A stretch of DNA of 58,545 bases, from contig NZ_JAATJH010000009.1 in the NCBI RefSeq assembly GCF_011927835.1, forward strand, positions 79,264-137,808, given 5' to 3'. Positions 1-10,100 of the stretch are shown one piece after another. The position numbers were made by a program, and so were the translations under genes. This DNA comes from Neolewinella antarctica. GTDB lineage: Bacteria > Bacteroidota > Bacteroidia > Chitinophagales > Saprospiraceae. The stretch's first letter is position 1. Each line of letters starts with the position of its first letter. Under the pieces are notes generated by a model. The model did not search any database, was not told the DNA's origin, and saw nothing but the letters and a program-made list of their open reading frames with translations.

Positions 1-231
1 CCGCACTTGAGGAATAAAGAGTAAAGACGGCTCCGGCGGCAAGCTCCGACGTCCTTGCTCTTTATTTGCTTCGCAGTACTTCGTGCTCTTACTTCTTACT
101 TCTTTCCTCCACTTTGAAGGAGTATAGATCGTGCTCCGCACTTGAGGAATAAAGAGTAAAGACGGCTCCGGCGGCAAGCTCCGACGTCCTTGCTCTTTAT
201 TTGCTTCGCAGTACTTCGTGCTCTTACTTCT
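1..231. repeat. 96-bp direct repeat, two copies
   Basis: Bases 1-96 recur without mismatch at 136-231, a period of 135 bp with a 39-bp spacer. Each copy ends in a segment with CTTCG twice, 10 bp apart (68-88 and 203-223). That segment reappears inverted at 32307-32325 and 49581-49601. The first copy touches the window edge, so the array may extend further. Only two copies are visible and nothing CRISPR-like is linked. The region lies downstream of the minus-strand mscL. Confidence 0.9.
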
Positions 232-250
232 ATATTCCTCTTCCCCCTCC

Positions 251-709
251 TCATGGACTAACCTCATCCGCATCAACCTGCTTACCGTTCATTGCCTTCA
301 TCTCATCGCGAATCTCTGACAATAACTGAATATCCTTCGGGGTCGGGACGGACTTATCCTTGTCGTCTTCCGCTTTTTCTTTGAGGCTGTTGATGAAGCG
401 GATGATCACGAAGAGCACTAAGGCGATGATGAGAAAATCGATCATCGCCTCGATGAACATCCCGTAGCCGATGACGACGCCGGGGTCCACGACCTCGCCG
501 GCCTCATTTTTGACCGGCGGCGAAATGACCCACCGCAGGTTGCCGATCTCGACGCCCGCCGTCAGAAAACCGAGCGGCGGCCCGATGATCTGTTTGACGA
601 GCACGTCGACAATCTTATTGAAGGCGGCACCGATGATGATGCCCACCGCCAGGTCGATCATGTTGCCCTTGACGGCGAATTTTTTGAATTCGTGGAAGAA
701 GCCTGCCAT
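251..709 (-). CDS. mscL: Large-conductance mechanosensitive channel MscL
   Basis: MscL is the homopentameric inner-membrane channel that opens under membrane tension to release solutes after osmotic downshock. The 152-residue product starts with the family's typical cytoplasmic amphipathic helix (FHEFKKFAVKGN). A first membrane helix follows at about residues 17-42 with the glycine-rich pore segment DLAVGIIIGAAF. A periplasmic loop comes next, then a second membrane helix at about 82-106, and a charged C-terminal helix rich in Lys, Glu and Asp. It is slightly longer than the usual 130-140 residues because of the periplasmic loop and tail. The ATG at 709 gives the canonical N-terminus. It is transcribed alone on the minus strand. 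Confidence 0.96.
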   Translation of the reverse strand: MAGFFHEFKKFAVKGNMIDLAVGIIIGAAFNKIVDVLVKQIIGPPLGFLTAGVEIGNLRWVISPPVKNEAGEVVDPGVVIGYGMFIEAMIDFLIIALVLFVIIRFINSLKEKAEDDKDKSVPTPKDIQLLSEIRDEMKAMNGKQVDADEVSP

Positions 710-893
710 TTTGGGGAATGATGTTTTTGGTTCTTCCGCTCCAACCTCGGTTTGGGGCGGATGTTGGGGCTCGTGCGGTAATTCTCTCGGTACGGCTAGC
801 CGAGAACTGATGCTTTTGAACGGTTGGTCTTAATTTTCTCAAGTACGACGGTCTGCCCGGACCGTGGTAATTCACTGCTTCCGTAATAAACCC

Positions 894-911
894 CGCACCC
901 GCGACCACGCC
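894..911 (-). repeat. Dispersed 18-bp GC-rich motif, copy 1
   Basis: A minus-strand match to the consensus GGCGCGGWCGCGGGTGC. It lies 29 bp past the stop codon of the minus-strand gene 941-1930 and is in the same sense as that gene. Confidence 0.65.
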
Positions 912-940
912 CACCGCTACGAACTCATTCAGGCTAATAC

Positions 941-1930
941 TCAGGATGCTAGCAACGACAAATCCCCCGCCCCACAAATCAACGCGGCCACCGCCAGCAG
1001 TAAGTGCACCAACTCCGCCGTCCGTGCCGACAGATTACGGATCGTCAGCCCGAGCAGCACGCCCGCCGGCATAACTAGGGCGTAAGTGTCGATCGGCGAA
1101 ACCCCACCGGTGAAAACCACGGCGAGCGGCGTGAATAGCAGGAGCCAGTAAAGCATTGCCACCCCCTTGCTCCCCTCGATGTTGATAAACCGCACCACGG
1201 GGCTAAACTGAGTAGATAACGCGAGGCTCAGCACGGAAAGCAGACCGGCGAAGACCACCTCGTACGGACCAGCGGAGACTATTTCCAACGAAAACCGTGG
1301 AACTTGCGCGCCCGTGAACACGGCTAGATTTCCGTAAAAGTAGGCCAGCGTACCGGCCAGAAAATACAGCACGAGCGCCCCCGTTAGCAAGCGAATCAAC
1401 TCCACGAAACCAGCCCGGCCCATGATCGCCGAGCCAACGTAACAGGGCAACAGAAACAGGAGGTACGACGGCGCGAAAAAACTCGCCATCGCCACCCAAG
1501 CCCCGGCGTTAAACAGGGTGAACTGCGGGAACTGATTCTTGTAAATCCGGCAAATCGCCAGGAGCGCGAACCCCAGAAAAATATTGGCTAGCATCGCCGG
1601 GTGCAGCAACCGAAACCCGGGGACAAGCCCCCAGGCCAGTAACACCCCGAGCGGCGCGAGCTGCGTCGACACCCGCGTAAACTGGTGGCGGTTGGACAAC
1701 GCGCTGGCCTGCAAAGCTAAAATGGCCACTAAAACGGGCGGCAAGATGATCGCCAGCCACGTATGCGCCGCGGCCCATTCTGCTACGTGATAACCAATGA
1801 ACCCGTGCTCGGCCCAGTTCGGCGCAACCAACGCCCCGCCGCCCAACAGTACGGGTAGCTGCAACACGACGGCGTAGAACAGGAAGGGCAGGCCGGCGTA
1901 GGCTTGGGTGGAACGGAAGAGGGAGAGCAT
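941..1930 (-). CDS. Polytopic membrane protein, DUF6427-like
   Basis: This 329-residue protein is almost entirely hydrophobic, with about nine or ten predicted membrane helices separated by short loops. It has no recognisable catalytic or transport motif. It resembles the uncharacterised Bacteroidota family DUF6427 in length, helix spacing and the N-terminal MLSLFRS context; this is recognition by eye. Its start lies 28 bp after the stop of batD on the same strand, so the two are probably co-transcribed. The ATG is preceded on the coding strand by a CCACAGAC tandem repeat (1937-1954). Function unknown; a role alongside the Bat proteins in the envelope is only suggested by position. Confidence 0.75.
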   Translation of the reverse strand: MLSLFRSTQAYAGLPFLFYAVVLQLPVLLGGGALVAPNWAEHGFIGYHVAEWAAAHTWLAIILPPVLVAILALQASALSNRHQFTRVSTQLAPLGVLLAWGLVPGFRLLHPAMLANIFLGFALLAICRIYKNQFPQFTLFNAGAWVAMASFFAPSYLLFLLPCYVGSAIMGRAGFVELIRLLTGALVLYFLAGTLAYFYGNLAVFTGAQVPRFSLEIVSAGPYEVVFAGLLSVLSLALSTQFSPVVRFINIEGSKGVAMLYWLLLFTPLAVVFTGGVSPIDTYALVMPAGVLLGLTIRNLSARTAELVHLLLAVAALICGAGDLSLLAS

Positions 1931-1936
1931 TTTTGG

Positions 1937-1954
1937 TCTGTGGTCTGTGGTCCG
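1937..1954 (-). repeat. CCACAGAC tandem repeat ahead of a start codon
   Basis: On the coding strand this reads GGACCACAGACCACAGACC and ends 6 bp before the ATG of the gene at 941-1930. Related runs lie just ahead of three other starts (34873, 42661, 53727). Confidence 0.6.
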
Positions 1955-1958
1955 GTGT

Positions 1959-3698
1959 TTAGTCGACCGTTTTTTCGGTGTCGATGATCAGAGCTTTGGC
2001 TGACTGGTACGTTTCGGCCAAATCGTCGGCGTTGGTTTGGCCCGCGTAGAGCGCCATTTCGCAGCGTTGCAGGAGGCCGTCGTAGCGGTTTACTAGTTCC
2101 GGAGCGGCACCGGCGGTAGTCAATTGTGCGGCGATGTTCTTACGGCTGAGGTCGGCGATTGGGAGCTTGAACTTGTCGCGGAGGTAACCGAGTAAGGAGC
2201 CCTCGACGGCGTTGTAAAAGCTTTTTGCGTTACCTTCTTTTTGAAAAGCTTCGGCACTTTGCAGGCGGAGCGTGGCGGCCTTGGCGGCCTTTTCCCGGGC
2301 GAGTTCCGCGGGGTCGCGCCCGGCGAGGTGATCGCGGTAACGGCTCCAACCAATGGCCCCGGCCGCGCCGAGGAGGGGGAGGAGAAACAGGAGCCAGTAA
2401 AGCACGCCGCGGCTGGGGTCGTTGCCGTAGACGCGCCCGACGGGGATGTCTTGCGGGTCGACGGGCAGTAGGGTGAGCGTGGCTTCGGTCTGGAGGGAGT
2501 CGAGGTCGTAATTAATCTTGCCCGTGCCGCCCGCCACGACGACGGTGAAAGACTCCGGGGCGAGGGTGACGTAGTCGGAGCTGTCGACGTTAAAGTAAAC
2601 CAGGGCGGGATTGAGCACGAACGTTCCACCGCGTTTCGGGACGATCTTGTACTCGAATATCTTGCGGCCGATGATGCCGGAAGGGCTGTCGAGCAATTCT
2701 TCCTGTAGCACTTTCGGCGCGTACACTTCCCAATCTTTCTTGTCGACCGGGTCGAATGCCTTGATCCGTTTGATGTCCCCCTCGCCGACGACGGTGACGC
2801 GCATCGTGAGGGCGTCGTCGGTGGTCATGCGGTCCTTGTCGGTGGAAACGTCGAGGCGGTAGGTGCCCACGCCGCCGCTGAAACCGCGCGGTTGTGGCAG
2901 CGGTAATTCGCGCACGTTGATGAAGGTCGTGTCGCTACTCAGCGCGACCTGCTCCATGAACCGGCGGTTCCTGCCCCGGACGTTCCGGTAGCGGACAATC
3001 CCCACGATCATGTCGTAAGGTTCGACCGTCAGCCGGCCGATCTTGGTGGGGAACAGGGCGATGCTGCCGAGCGTGCGCATTTCGTATTCCTTACCGTTCT
3101 CGATCGTGGTGCGGGGCCGGCCGTCGTACTGGCGGCGCGGCTGGCTAAAAAAGCCGTCGAAGGTCGGCTCCTTCATGATGTTGCGGCTCACGACGTTGTT
3201 GGCCGTGTAGAGGTTCAGGTTGAGGATGATTTGCTGGCCGACGTGGGCGTCGGTGGTCGAGAACTCGGCGCGCAGCATCTGGTCGGGGGCCAGGCCGGCA
3301 TCCCCGTCGTCCGCCGCCAGCACTTCGACGCGCTGGGAGTTCGATCGATACATCCGGTTCATCGCCCGGATGGTGGCCGGCCGCACGGTCAGTTCCCCCG
3401 CCCGCTTCGGTTGCAGTAGCCAGGTGTAGGACTGCGCGCTGCTCGCCACGCCGTTGATGATCGTCGTCCGATTAGCGCGGCTGGGGCCGTCGAGGATCTT
3501 AAAATCGTTGAAGGGCGGGGCTTTCAGGTCCGTTCCCTGCGCGTTCGTCAGCGAAAGCGTGAACTCCACGGTGGAGTTGGTGAGCATCTTGCGTTTGCTC
3601 AGGGTAGCGGTAAAAGCTACGTCGGCGGTGCTGCCCTGGGCGCGGCCGCAGGTGCAGAGGAAAATTAGGGAAAGCAGGGTTAACAGGGCGCGCCGCAT
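1959..3698 (-). CDS. batD: BatD/oxygen-tolerance-type protein
   Basis: BatD proteins are envelope-anchored partners of the VWA-domain BatA/BatB proteins in Bacteroidota and spirochaetes. They are linked to aerotolerance or stress resistance, with no established biochemical activity. The ATG at 3698 starts a clear signal peptide (MRRALLTLLSLIFLCTCG). The open frame upstream of it lacks a signal and was not used. The mature part has several beta-rich repeats with the usual BatD opening (VAFTATLSKRKMLTNSTVEF). A membrane helix follows at about residues 435-455 (YWLLFLLPLLGAAGAIGW), then a cytoplasmic alpha-helical tail. It is about 579 residues, normal for the family. The batB and batC genes lie about 28 kb away in this window, so the operon is split. 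Confidence 0.88.
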   Translation of the reverse strand: MRRALLTLLSLIFLCTCGRAQGSTADVAFTATLSKRKMLTNSTVEFTLSLTNAQGTDLKAPPFNDFKILDGPSRANRTTIINGVASSAQSYTWLLQPKRAGELTVRPATIRAMNRMYRSNSQRVEVLAADDGDAGLAPDQMLRAEFSTTDAHVGQQIILNLNLYTANNVVSRNIMKEPTFDGFFSQPRRQYDGRPRTTIENGKEYEMRTLGSIALFPTKIGRLTVEPYDMIVGIVRYRNVRGRNRRFMEQVALSSDTTFINVRELPLPQPRGFSGGVGTYRLDVSTDKDRMTTDDALTMRVTVVGEGDIKRIKAFDPVDKKDWEVYAPKVLQEELLDSPSGIIGRKIFEYKIVPKRGGTFVLNPALVYFNVDSSDYVTLAPESFTVVVAGGTGKINYDLDSLQTEATLTLLPVDPQDIPVGRVYGNDPSRGVLYWLLFLLPLLGAAGAIGWSRYRDHLAGRDPAELAREKAAKAATLRLQSAEAFQKEGNAKSFYNAVEGSLLGYLRDKFKLPIADLSRKNIAAQLTTAGAAPELVNRYDGLLQRCEMALYAGQTNADDLAETYQSAKALIIDTEKTVD

Positions 3699-3923
3699 GG
3701 GTGGAGGGTGGGTTGACTGGGTGGGCGAAGATACGTTGGCCCGGGGTTTGGGTTTTTGCCTTCTTGCCGTATTGAACAAGACCGGTCGAGTACCCATTCA
3801 TTTGTACGGTCGACCTTAACCGACGAACTCCCCAAGTACGCACCAATCACTCGCCGTCCAAAAGCCGCCGGCACTACCAGTACCAAAAATCGCACCCGCT
3901 GGAATGCCGAAGCCCCGAACCCC

Positions 3924-4289
3924 ATGAAGCCAGTCCACAAGAGCATCGCCCTCGTAGTTTTCTTCCTCCTCGTCATCGTCGGCCTGTCTGTCTCCGGGAC
4001 GTTCCGAGAGCAATCCGCCATTTCGTACCGGGAAAGCCTAGAAAATATCTGCTTCGACGATAGCGCCGACATCAACGTGACGCAACTGAGCTGGAACAAC
4101 GGGCTTTTCGACATCAACGAGAAGTACATCCTCCGGGTCACTTACCTCCAGCGCGACGGGGAGAAGTACTTTTTGCCGGACGACAAAGACATCGTGCGGG
4201 TCACCAAGCCGGCCGACTCCCGCTACGTCACGTTCCGTTTTGCGGACGGCTCGGCGGATACGGTGAGGGCTACGTTTCAGTGCCGGTGA
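3924..4289 (+). CDS. Small membrane-anchored hypothetical protein
   Basis: The 121-residue product has a single N-terminal membrane segment (SIALVVFFLLVIVGLSVSG, about residues 6-24). An extracytoplasmic domain of about 95 residues follows, with two cysteines (one near the start, one at the penultimate position) that could form a disulfide. The charged pattern resembles a small beta-sandwich (EKYILRVTYLQRDGEKYFLP). The ATG at 3924 was chosen because translation from 3756 would put a polar stretch before the membrane helix. It is divergent from batD. No family is recognised and function is unknown. Confidence 0.6.
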   Translation: MKPVHKSIALVVFFLLVIVGLSVSGTFREQSAISYRESLENICFDDSADINVTQLSWNNGLFDINEKYILRVTYLQRDGEKYFLPDDKDIVRVTKPADSRYVTFRFADGSADTVRATFQCR

Positions 4290-4446
4290 GTTAGGATAGG
4301 CACGTGTCAACTAAGTAATCGTTCCTCGTCCACAAGCTACGTTTTTGCGCATTCACCCATCTTTACAGGACACTCGTACGAGCCGGTGCGACGCGATCAT
4401 CAGCGTAGCTGAAGCGTCGAAACGCTGTCCCTTTACCAACTTCCCC

Positions 4447-4464
4447 GGCACCCGCGTCCGCGCC
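4447..4464 (-). repeat. Dispersed 18-bp GC-rich motif, copy 2
   Basis: The plus strand reads GGCACCCGCGTCCGCGCC, the reverse complement of the consensus. It is intergenic, 156 bp before the GH5 gene. Confidence 0.7.
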
Positions 4465-4504
4465 AAACCCGGGAAGCGGACATTAAACGTCCACTAATAC
4501 AGAA

Positions 4505-4577
4505 CGTGTTACCAACGCACCTAGCCCCCGTTACGTAGCCCCCCCCAGTTGTCCTTCCTCACGGGATACCTTTATGG
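4505..4577 (+). promoter_or_regulatory. Shared upstream element A (operator plus promoter candidate)
   Basis: Three blocks are shared with 27165-27237 at identical spacing. They are CGTGTTACCAA at offset 0, G followed by at least six C at offset 33, and GATACCTTTATGG at offset 60. The last block contains TACCTTTA, close to the Bacteroidota -7 consensus TAnnTTTG. It ends 42 bp before the GH5 start. By inference, the first block could be the binding site of the hybrid two-component regulator and the last block the promoter. Confidence 0.65.
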
Positions 4578-4619
4578 TCTAGCCGTTCCGGTCGGAACGA
4601 TGCGGTCAAAAGACGCAGA

Positions 4620-5963
4620 ATGAAAATGAGATTTGTCCCGCCAATAATGGCTTTACTGGGCCTCCTGCTATTCCCCTCCTGCGGCACGAACCGGAGCTTC
4701 GTGAAAGTAGCGGGAACGGATTTTACGATAAAAAAGAAGCCCTATTACTTTGTCGGGGCGAATTTCTGGTACGGTGCCTACCTGGGAGCCGACGCCGACT
4801 ACGGTAACCGGGCTCGCCTGCTACGGGAGTTGGACCACCTGGAAGAAGTTGGCATCAACAACCTCCGCATCATGGCGGCCTCGGAAGAATCTGATTTTGG
4901 CTTACCGCTGAGCCCGCCGTTTCAGTACGAGAGCGGGGCGTACAACGATACGCTACTGCGGGGGCTGGACTTCCTGCTGGCCGAAATGGGAAAAAGGAAC
5001 TTGCGCGCCGTGCTGGTCCTGAATAACTTCTGGGACTGGACGGGCGGCATGGGCCAGTACGTTTCCTGGGCGACGGGCGAACCGGTCTTTGACCCGGGCT
5101 CCAACGAGAACCATACGTGGGACGAAGCGATGGATTCTGCCGCCCGTTTTTACGAGATGGAAGAACCGCAAGCCCGCTACCTTAAGTACATCAATACGCT
5201 GGTAAATCGGGTAAATACTTACACGAAGAAGCCCTACAAAAATGACCCCGCCATCATGTCGTGGGAGTTGGCCAATGAGCCCCGCCCGCTGAAGGACGGT
5301 TATTCAGATAATGAGGGCAACGTAAGGGTATTTTCCGAGTGGGTCCACAACACCGCCGCCTACATCCATTCCATCGACCCCAACCACTTAGTCACCACCG
5401 GCAGCGAGGGCAGCAAAGGAACCCTGGGTAAAGTAGAATTCGCGAAGCAAGCGCACGCAAGCGAATATATCGACTATACCACCTTCCACCTGTGGCCCAA
5501 AAATTGGAGCTGGTACGACGCTGAAAAGCCTGAAACGATGGGACAAACCAAAGAAAATGCGTCAGCGTACATCGCCGAACACGTCGAACTATCGCGACAA
5601 CTCAATAAGCCTAGCGTTCTCGAAGAAATAGGCTTCGTCCGCGACGGCGAGAAGTTTGCGCCAGACAGCCCGATAACCGCCAGGGATGATTTTTACAGAT
5701 TTATCCTGGATATCGTGAAAGCGTCAGTCGAAGAAGGAAAAGCGCTTTCCGGGCTTAACTTCTGGAGTTGGGGAGGGGAAGGCCGGGCCCAACAAAGCGA
5801 CTACGGGTGGAAACCCGGTGACGTAATTTATACCGGAGACCCTTACGGCGAAGCGCAAGGGCTCAACTCTATCTACGACACGGATACGAGTACGCTCGAG
5901 ATGATTTCTCAGTACGTGGATATACTAGAGCGTCTTACAGATGAAAAGAATGAAGCCAGGTAG
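4620..5963 (+). CDS. GH5 endo-beta-1,4-mannanase lipoprotein (subfamily 7-like)
   Basis: It probably cleaves internal beta-1,4-mannosidic bonds of mannan, glucomannan or galactomannan at the cell surface. The 447-residue protein has a lipoprotein signal with lipidation cysteine C21 (LLLFPSC). A (beta/alpha)8 barrel follows. The general acid/base is E220 in WELANEP and the probable nucleophile is E336 in SVLEEIGF. The conserved opening (YYFVGANFWYGAYLG) and NNFWDWTGGMGQY are typical of GH5 subfamily 7 mannanases. The start at 4620 is the first ATG; M3 is an alternative. It opens the mannan locus and is followed 58 bp later by an isomerase-like gene. Exact substrate is inferred from the neighbourhood. 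Confidence 0.9.
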   Translation: MKMRFVPPIMALLGLLLFPSCGTNRSFVKVAGTDFTIKKKPYYFVGANFWYGAYLGADADYGNRARLLRELDHLEEVGINNLRIMAASEESDFGLPLSPPFQYESGAYNDTLLRGLDFLLAEMGKRNLRAVLVLNNFWDWTGGMGQYVSWATGEPVFDPGSNENHTWDEAMDSAARFYEMEEPQARYLKYINTLVNRVNTYTKKPYKNDPAIMSWELANEPRPLKDGYSDNEGNVRVFSEWVHNTAAYIHSIDPNHLVTTGSEGSKGTLGKVEFAKQAHASEYIDYTTFHLWPKNWSWYDAEKPETMGQTKENASAYIAEHVELSRQLNKPSVLEEIGFVRDGEKFAPDSPITARDDFYRFILDIVKASVEEGKALSGLNFWSWGGEGRAQQSDYGWKPGDVIYTGDPYGEAQGLNSIYDTDTSTLEMISQYVDILERLTDEKNEAR

Positions 5964-6021
5964 ATCAATAACGTCGGCAAGATTCAGCGCACTTTTCTAA
6001 AGCAAAGCAAGGAAAACCACC

Positions 6022-6978
6022 ATGAACCGAAGAAAATTCATCCAATCAGGTGCACTGCTGGCTAGTACGCTCATGCTGGGGTGCGACACCACGCAAAGCC
6101 ATGACTTGAAGCTATCCTTATCGCAGTGGGCCCTGCACCGGGCGCAGTTTGGCGATAGTAAAAGTGATTACGAGCAGTGGAAGAAGTGGTTGGTAGAGGA
6201 TCCGGATGCCGTTTTGCGGGGAACTTTGAACCCACTGGATTTTCCTTCCGTTGCCAAAGACCAATTTGGGTTTGAAGCCGTGGAATACGTCAACACATTT
6301 TTTTACGGGAAGAATGCCGATTACTTCAAAGCGCTCAGAAAGCGAAGTGATGACGCTGGGGTGGAAAACCTCCTGATCATGGTGGATGAGGAGGGTCTTT
6401 TGGGTGACCCGAACGAGCAGAAAAGACTAAAATCGGTAGACCGCCACCGAAAATGGCTGAACGCCGCGACCATCCTGGGTTGCCACTCGATCAGGGTAAA
6501 CGCACACAGTAAAGGATCTAAATCAGAGCAAAAAAAATTAGCCGCCGATGGCTTATCCCGTTTGTGTGATTACGCTAAAGACAGCGGCCTGGATGTGTTA
6601 ATCGAAAACCACGGAGGCATGTCGAGCGAACCCAACTGGTTAATCGACACCATCAAAGCCACCGGCAGCGAAAATATTGGAACGATGGTGGACTTTGATA
6701 ATTTCAAGTATTCCGAGGATAAAATATGGGGCGGAGAACTCACTTACGACCGCTACGAAGGGGTTGACCTCTTAATGCCATACGCTAAATCCGTTAGCGC
6801 CAAGTCGTATGCCTTTGATCCGCAAGGGAATGAAACGAAAATAGATTTTGGGAAGATGGTTACGGCAGTTAAAGAGTCAAGTTTTGACGGCTACATCAGT
6901 GTGGAGTACGAGGGAGAGCACCTATCGGAGGACGAGGGCATCTTAGCTACGAAGGCTCTGTTGGAACGATTTATTTAA
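6022..6978 (+). CDS. Exported sugar phosphate isomerase/epimerase-like TIM-barrel protein
   Basis: The N-terminus carries a twin-arginine-type signal (RRKFIQSGALLAS) ending in a lipobox with C21 (LMLGC). The 318-residue protein is thus probably exported folded and lipid-anchored. The rest matches the xylose-isomerase-like TIM barrel (AP endonuclease 2 fold). Metal-ligand-like positions are visible in VLIENHGG, TMVDFDNF, SVSAKSYAF and YISVEYEGE. Such exported members are frequent in Bacteroidota and Planctomycetota carbohydrate loci, but their substrates are mostly unknown. It lies 58 bp after the GH5 gene, so the two probably share a transcript. It could act on a released sugar or an oxidised derivative; no reaction can be assigned from sequence. 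Confidence 0.8.
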   Translation: MNRRKFIQSGALLASTLMLGCDTTQSHDLKLSLSQWALHRAQFGDSKSDYEQWKKWLVEDPDAVLRGTLNPLDFPSVAKDQFGFEAVEYVNTFFYGKNADYFKALRKRSDDAGVENLLIMVDEEGLLGDPNEQKRLKSVDRHRKWLNAATILGCHSIRVNAHSKGSKSEQKKLAADGLSRLCDYAKDSGLDVLIENHGGMSSEPNWLIDTIKATGSENIGTMVDFDNFKYSEDKIWGGELTYDRYEGVDLLMPYAKSVSAKSYAFDPQGNETKIDFGKMVTAVKESSFDGYISVEYEGEHLSEDEGILATKALLERFI

Positions 6979-7126
6979 GAACTGATATAGAAAGCTGGGT
7001 GCGGGTCACCTACACATCAATAGATGATACGGATAGGGCATGACATTGTACCAATCCCCCCGTCTAGCACCTACTGCTTCCGGGTAAATTCACCATTATT
7101 TCACATCGTACTGAAACAGGGTGACC

Positions 7127-10100
7127 ATGCAGCAAACTTTTACCTACTATTCTTTTTTTTTATTTATCCTGATTTTCTTACCAATTGTAACGCAAGCTCA
7201 AGTCACCTTCGACTTTGAAACCCCCGAAACTTCCACCCCGATAGACGCCAACCAGGGGGCCATCGTAGATAATCCGGACCGGGTGGGCAACGATAGTGAC
7301 AAGTGTGCCTATTACAGAAAATCCGCGGGGGACTGGGATTACTTCGCCTTTCCGTTTGCAAATGGATTCGACATCGGAAACAATGACCGGGTAAGCTTCA
7401 AAGTACGGACGTCGACGAGCGGACGCATCTACATAAAATTTTACGACGAGGGAACGCCCACCCTGGAAAGCTGGGTGGTGGAATACGACTACCGACCGGA
7501 ACCGGATGCGTGGACGGAACTATCGTACAACATCAGCGCGCTCAAAGACCAAAAAATTACCCGCCTGGAAATTGCGGTCTCCGTTAACAACGAAGCAGCC
7601 GCGGACGCCTATTTCGACGACCTACGGTTTCATAATTCCCTTTCCGTCGACGGCGAACCGGTCATCGATCTGGCTCAGTTTTCCAACTGCGTAGAACTGG
7701 GAACCACCCTGGATCTGGATGCCTCGGCAAGCACCGATGCCAACGGCAGCATCACCACCTTCCGTTGGGACATGGGGGACGGTACGGTCATAGAAAATAT
7801 GGACCGGATCAGCCACCGCTACCAAGCGCCCGGTTTTTACAACGTACAATTAGCGGCGACCGATAACGATGACAACACCACTACGGAGAAATTCAGAATC
7901 TGGGTTTTCGAGTCGGAAGATAATCTAAGCCCCTTCTTCGCTACCGCAGATACTTACCTGACCAACGAGAAAGTAGAACTAAGTTTCTTAACGAAAAGAG
8001 TATACCAAAACCCATTCGACCCGAGTGAGGTAAGCATCAACGCCATCGTCACGCAGCCCGACGGAACTACCCGGAAGGTGCCCTGCTTCTTTCACGAAAA
8101 GGTACTCAACGAGAATGGATCGTGGATGACCTTTACGGGTGACAAAAACTGGATGGTCAGGTGGAGTGGCGATCAGGCGGGCGTGCATCAAGTACAACTG
8201 GAAATTACGGACGCCACGGGACAAAACTTAGGTAAGGTGCAAGAAGTAAACTTGCTGGCCGGACCGACTAAAGGAATCATTAAAAAGTCCGACACCAACC
8301 GGCAATTCTACCAGCACGGCACGGGAGAAATGTATTTTCCATTAGGGATAAATTTACCCTGGGATAATATTAATGATTACGCCACGATCATTCCGAACCT
8401 GTCGGACGGAGAAGCAAACTGGATACGCTACTGGCACGCCGCATTTACGAATCAAGCCATAGAGTGGAGGGATGGACTCGGTAATTATAGCGCGGTCGCG
8501 GGTGCCAAGCAGGATTCCATTATTGAGCTGTGTAAAGAGAATGAGGTATCACTGCAAATGGTCATCTTCCACCACGGCATGTTCTCTACCACCGTTAATT
8601 CTAACTGGTCGAACAGTCCCTATAACGTAGCGAACGGTGGGATGCTGGTCGACCCGGAAGAGTTCTTCTACAACCAGGAAGCCAAGATTTACGCCAAAAG
8701 GTTACTCCGCTACATCGTCGCCCGCTGGGGTTATTCTCCGGAAGTTTTTGCCTGGGAACTATTCAACGAGGTGCAGTGGACGGGCAGGCACCCCAACCAA
8801 TCGGAAAAGTGGGAGGAAGAAGTCATTCTGTGGCACGACGAGATGGGGCAGTATTTAAAAGAAATAGATCCCTTCGATCACCTGGTTACTACGAGCGCGG
8901 AAGATCACCAGCTGGATAGCCTGGCCGGTAAGGAAGGTATCGATATTATTCAATACCACACGTACCCCGCGCAACGGCTGAACAACGAGTTACTGAGCAA
9001 GGATGCAAGGTTTCTGGAAGATAACCCCGAAACCTCCGTCATCTGCGGCGAATACGGTTACGCAAATGACGGGGAGGTTCCTTTTGACGAACAACGCCTG
9101 GCCATTTGGTCGAGTATTTTCAGTCAGGTGCCTCACCTCACCTGGCGCTGGGAGCTGTACGCGCAGACGGTTTGGGCGGACCTGTTCACCGCCCCCGCCA
9201 CTTTCTTGCGGGAGGAAGAAATATTGCAGCAAAACGAGTGGTTGGACTGGAACGTCCTCGTGGAGTCCAACACGCCCGGACTCAGAACAACCGGTTTTAC
9301 GCAAAGTAACCAGACTAGTTACGGCCTGATCTACGATGAGGACTTCAGTGATGACATCGCTGACGCGACCATCAATCTAGCTAATTTACCCTTCGGAGTA
9401 TACACGTTGGAAACAACGGACATCACGTCGGGGGAGCAATCCACGGAAGAGAATCTAGAGATAACGTTCTTCACCACGGCTTACGAGCTTCCCTTCTTCT
9501 CCGACGCCCTGGTGATAAAGGCCGCGTTTAAAGAAGAACTACAAATCCTGTTGGCCTTTGCGGGTTTTGACGTGGAGACTGGTCTGGGCTACGCACTAAA
9601 TCTTGACGGAGGCAAAAGCATTCAACCGAGTAATGCGGCCGTAGATTACGAATGGTCCCTCGCCGAACAACCCGTGACTAGCCAACTCGTCATTGCGGAC
9701 GCCGATAACTCGGTCGTCAACATCATCCCCGACGTAGCGGGTGAATATCGGTTCGTATTTACCCTAACGGATAGTGTTACGCAGGAAGTCTCTACGGACA
9801 CGGTCAACGTCCTGGTATCAGCCCCGCCCGTCGCCGTTGCCGGAGAAGACATTACGGTTGACCTGGGTGCGCGCCCCGCGATCAACGGAAGGAGTAGCTT
9901 CGACCCGGAAGGCGACCGCCTCGCTTACGCCTGGACCTTAGTGTCCAAACCGGAAGGAAGCGTGGCTGAAGTTGAGTTTCCCACACTTTCGCTACCCATT
10001 CTGGATCCCGACGTGCGGGGTACTTACGCCCTGGAGTTGGTCGTATCCGATAAGTTTAATCCGAGTGCTCCGGACACCGTTTTAATCAAGGTTGGTACGA

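Larger units (their letters stand above)
4290..4619. other. Intergenic region upstream of the mannan locus
   Basis: No gene is seen. It contains one copy of the dispersed GC-rich motif (4447-4464) and the shared regulatory element at 4505-4577. Confidence 0.6.

Noticed and set aside
1..231. CRISPR array
   Set aside because: There are only two 96-bp copies, far longer than CRISPR repeats, and no cas genes are nearby.
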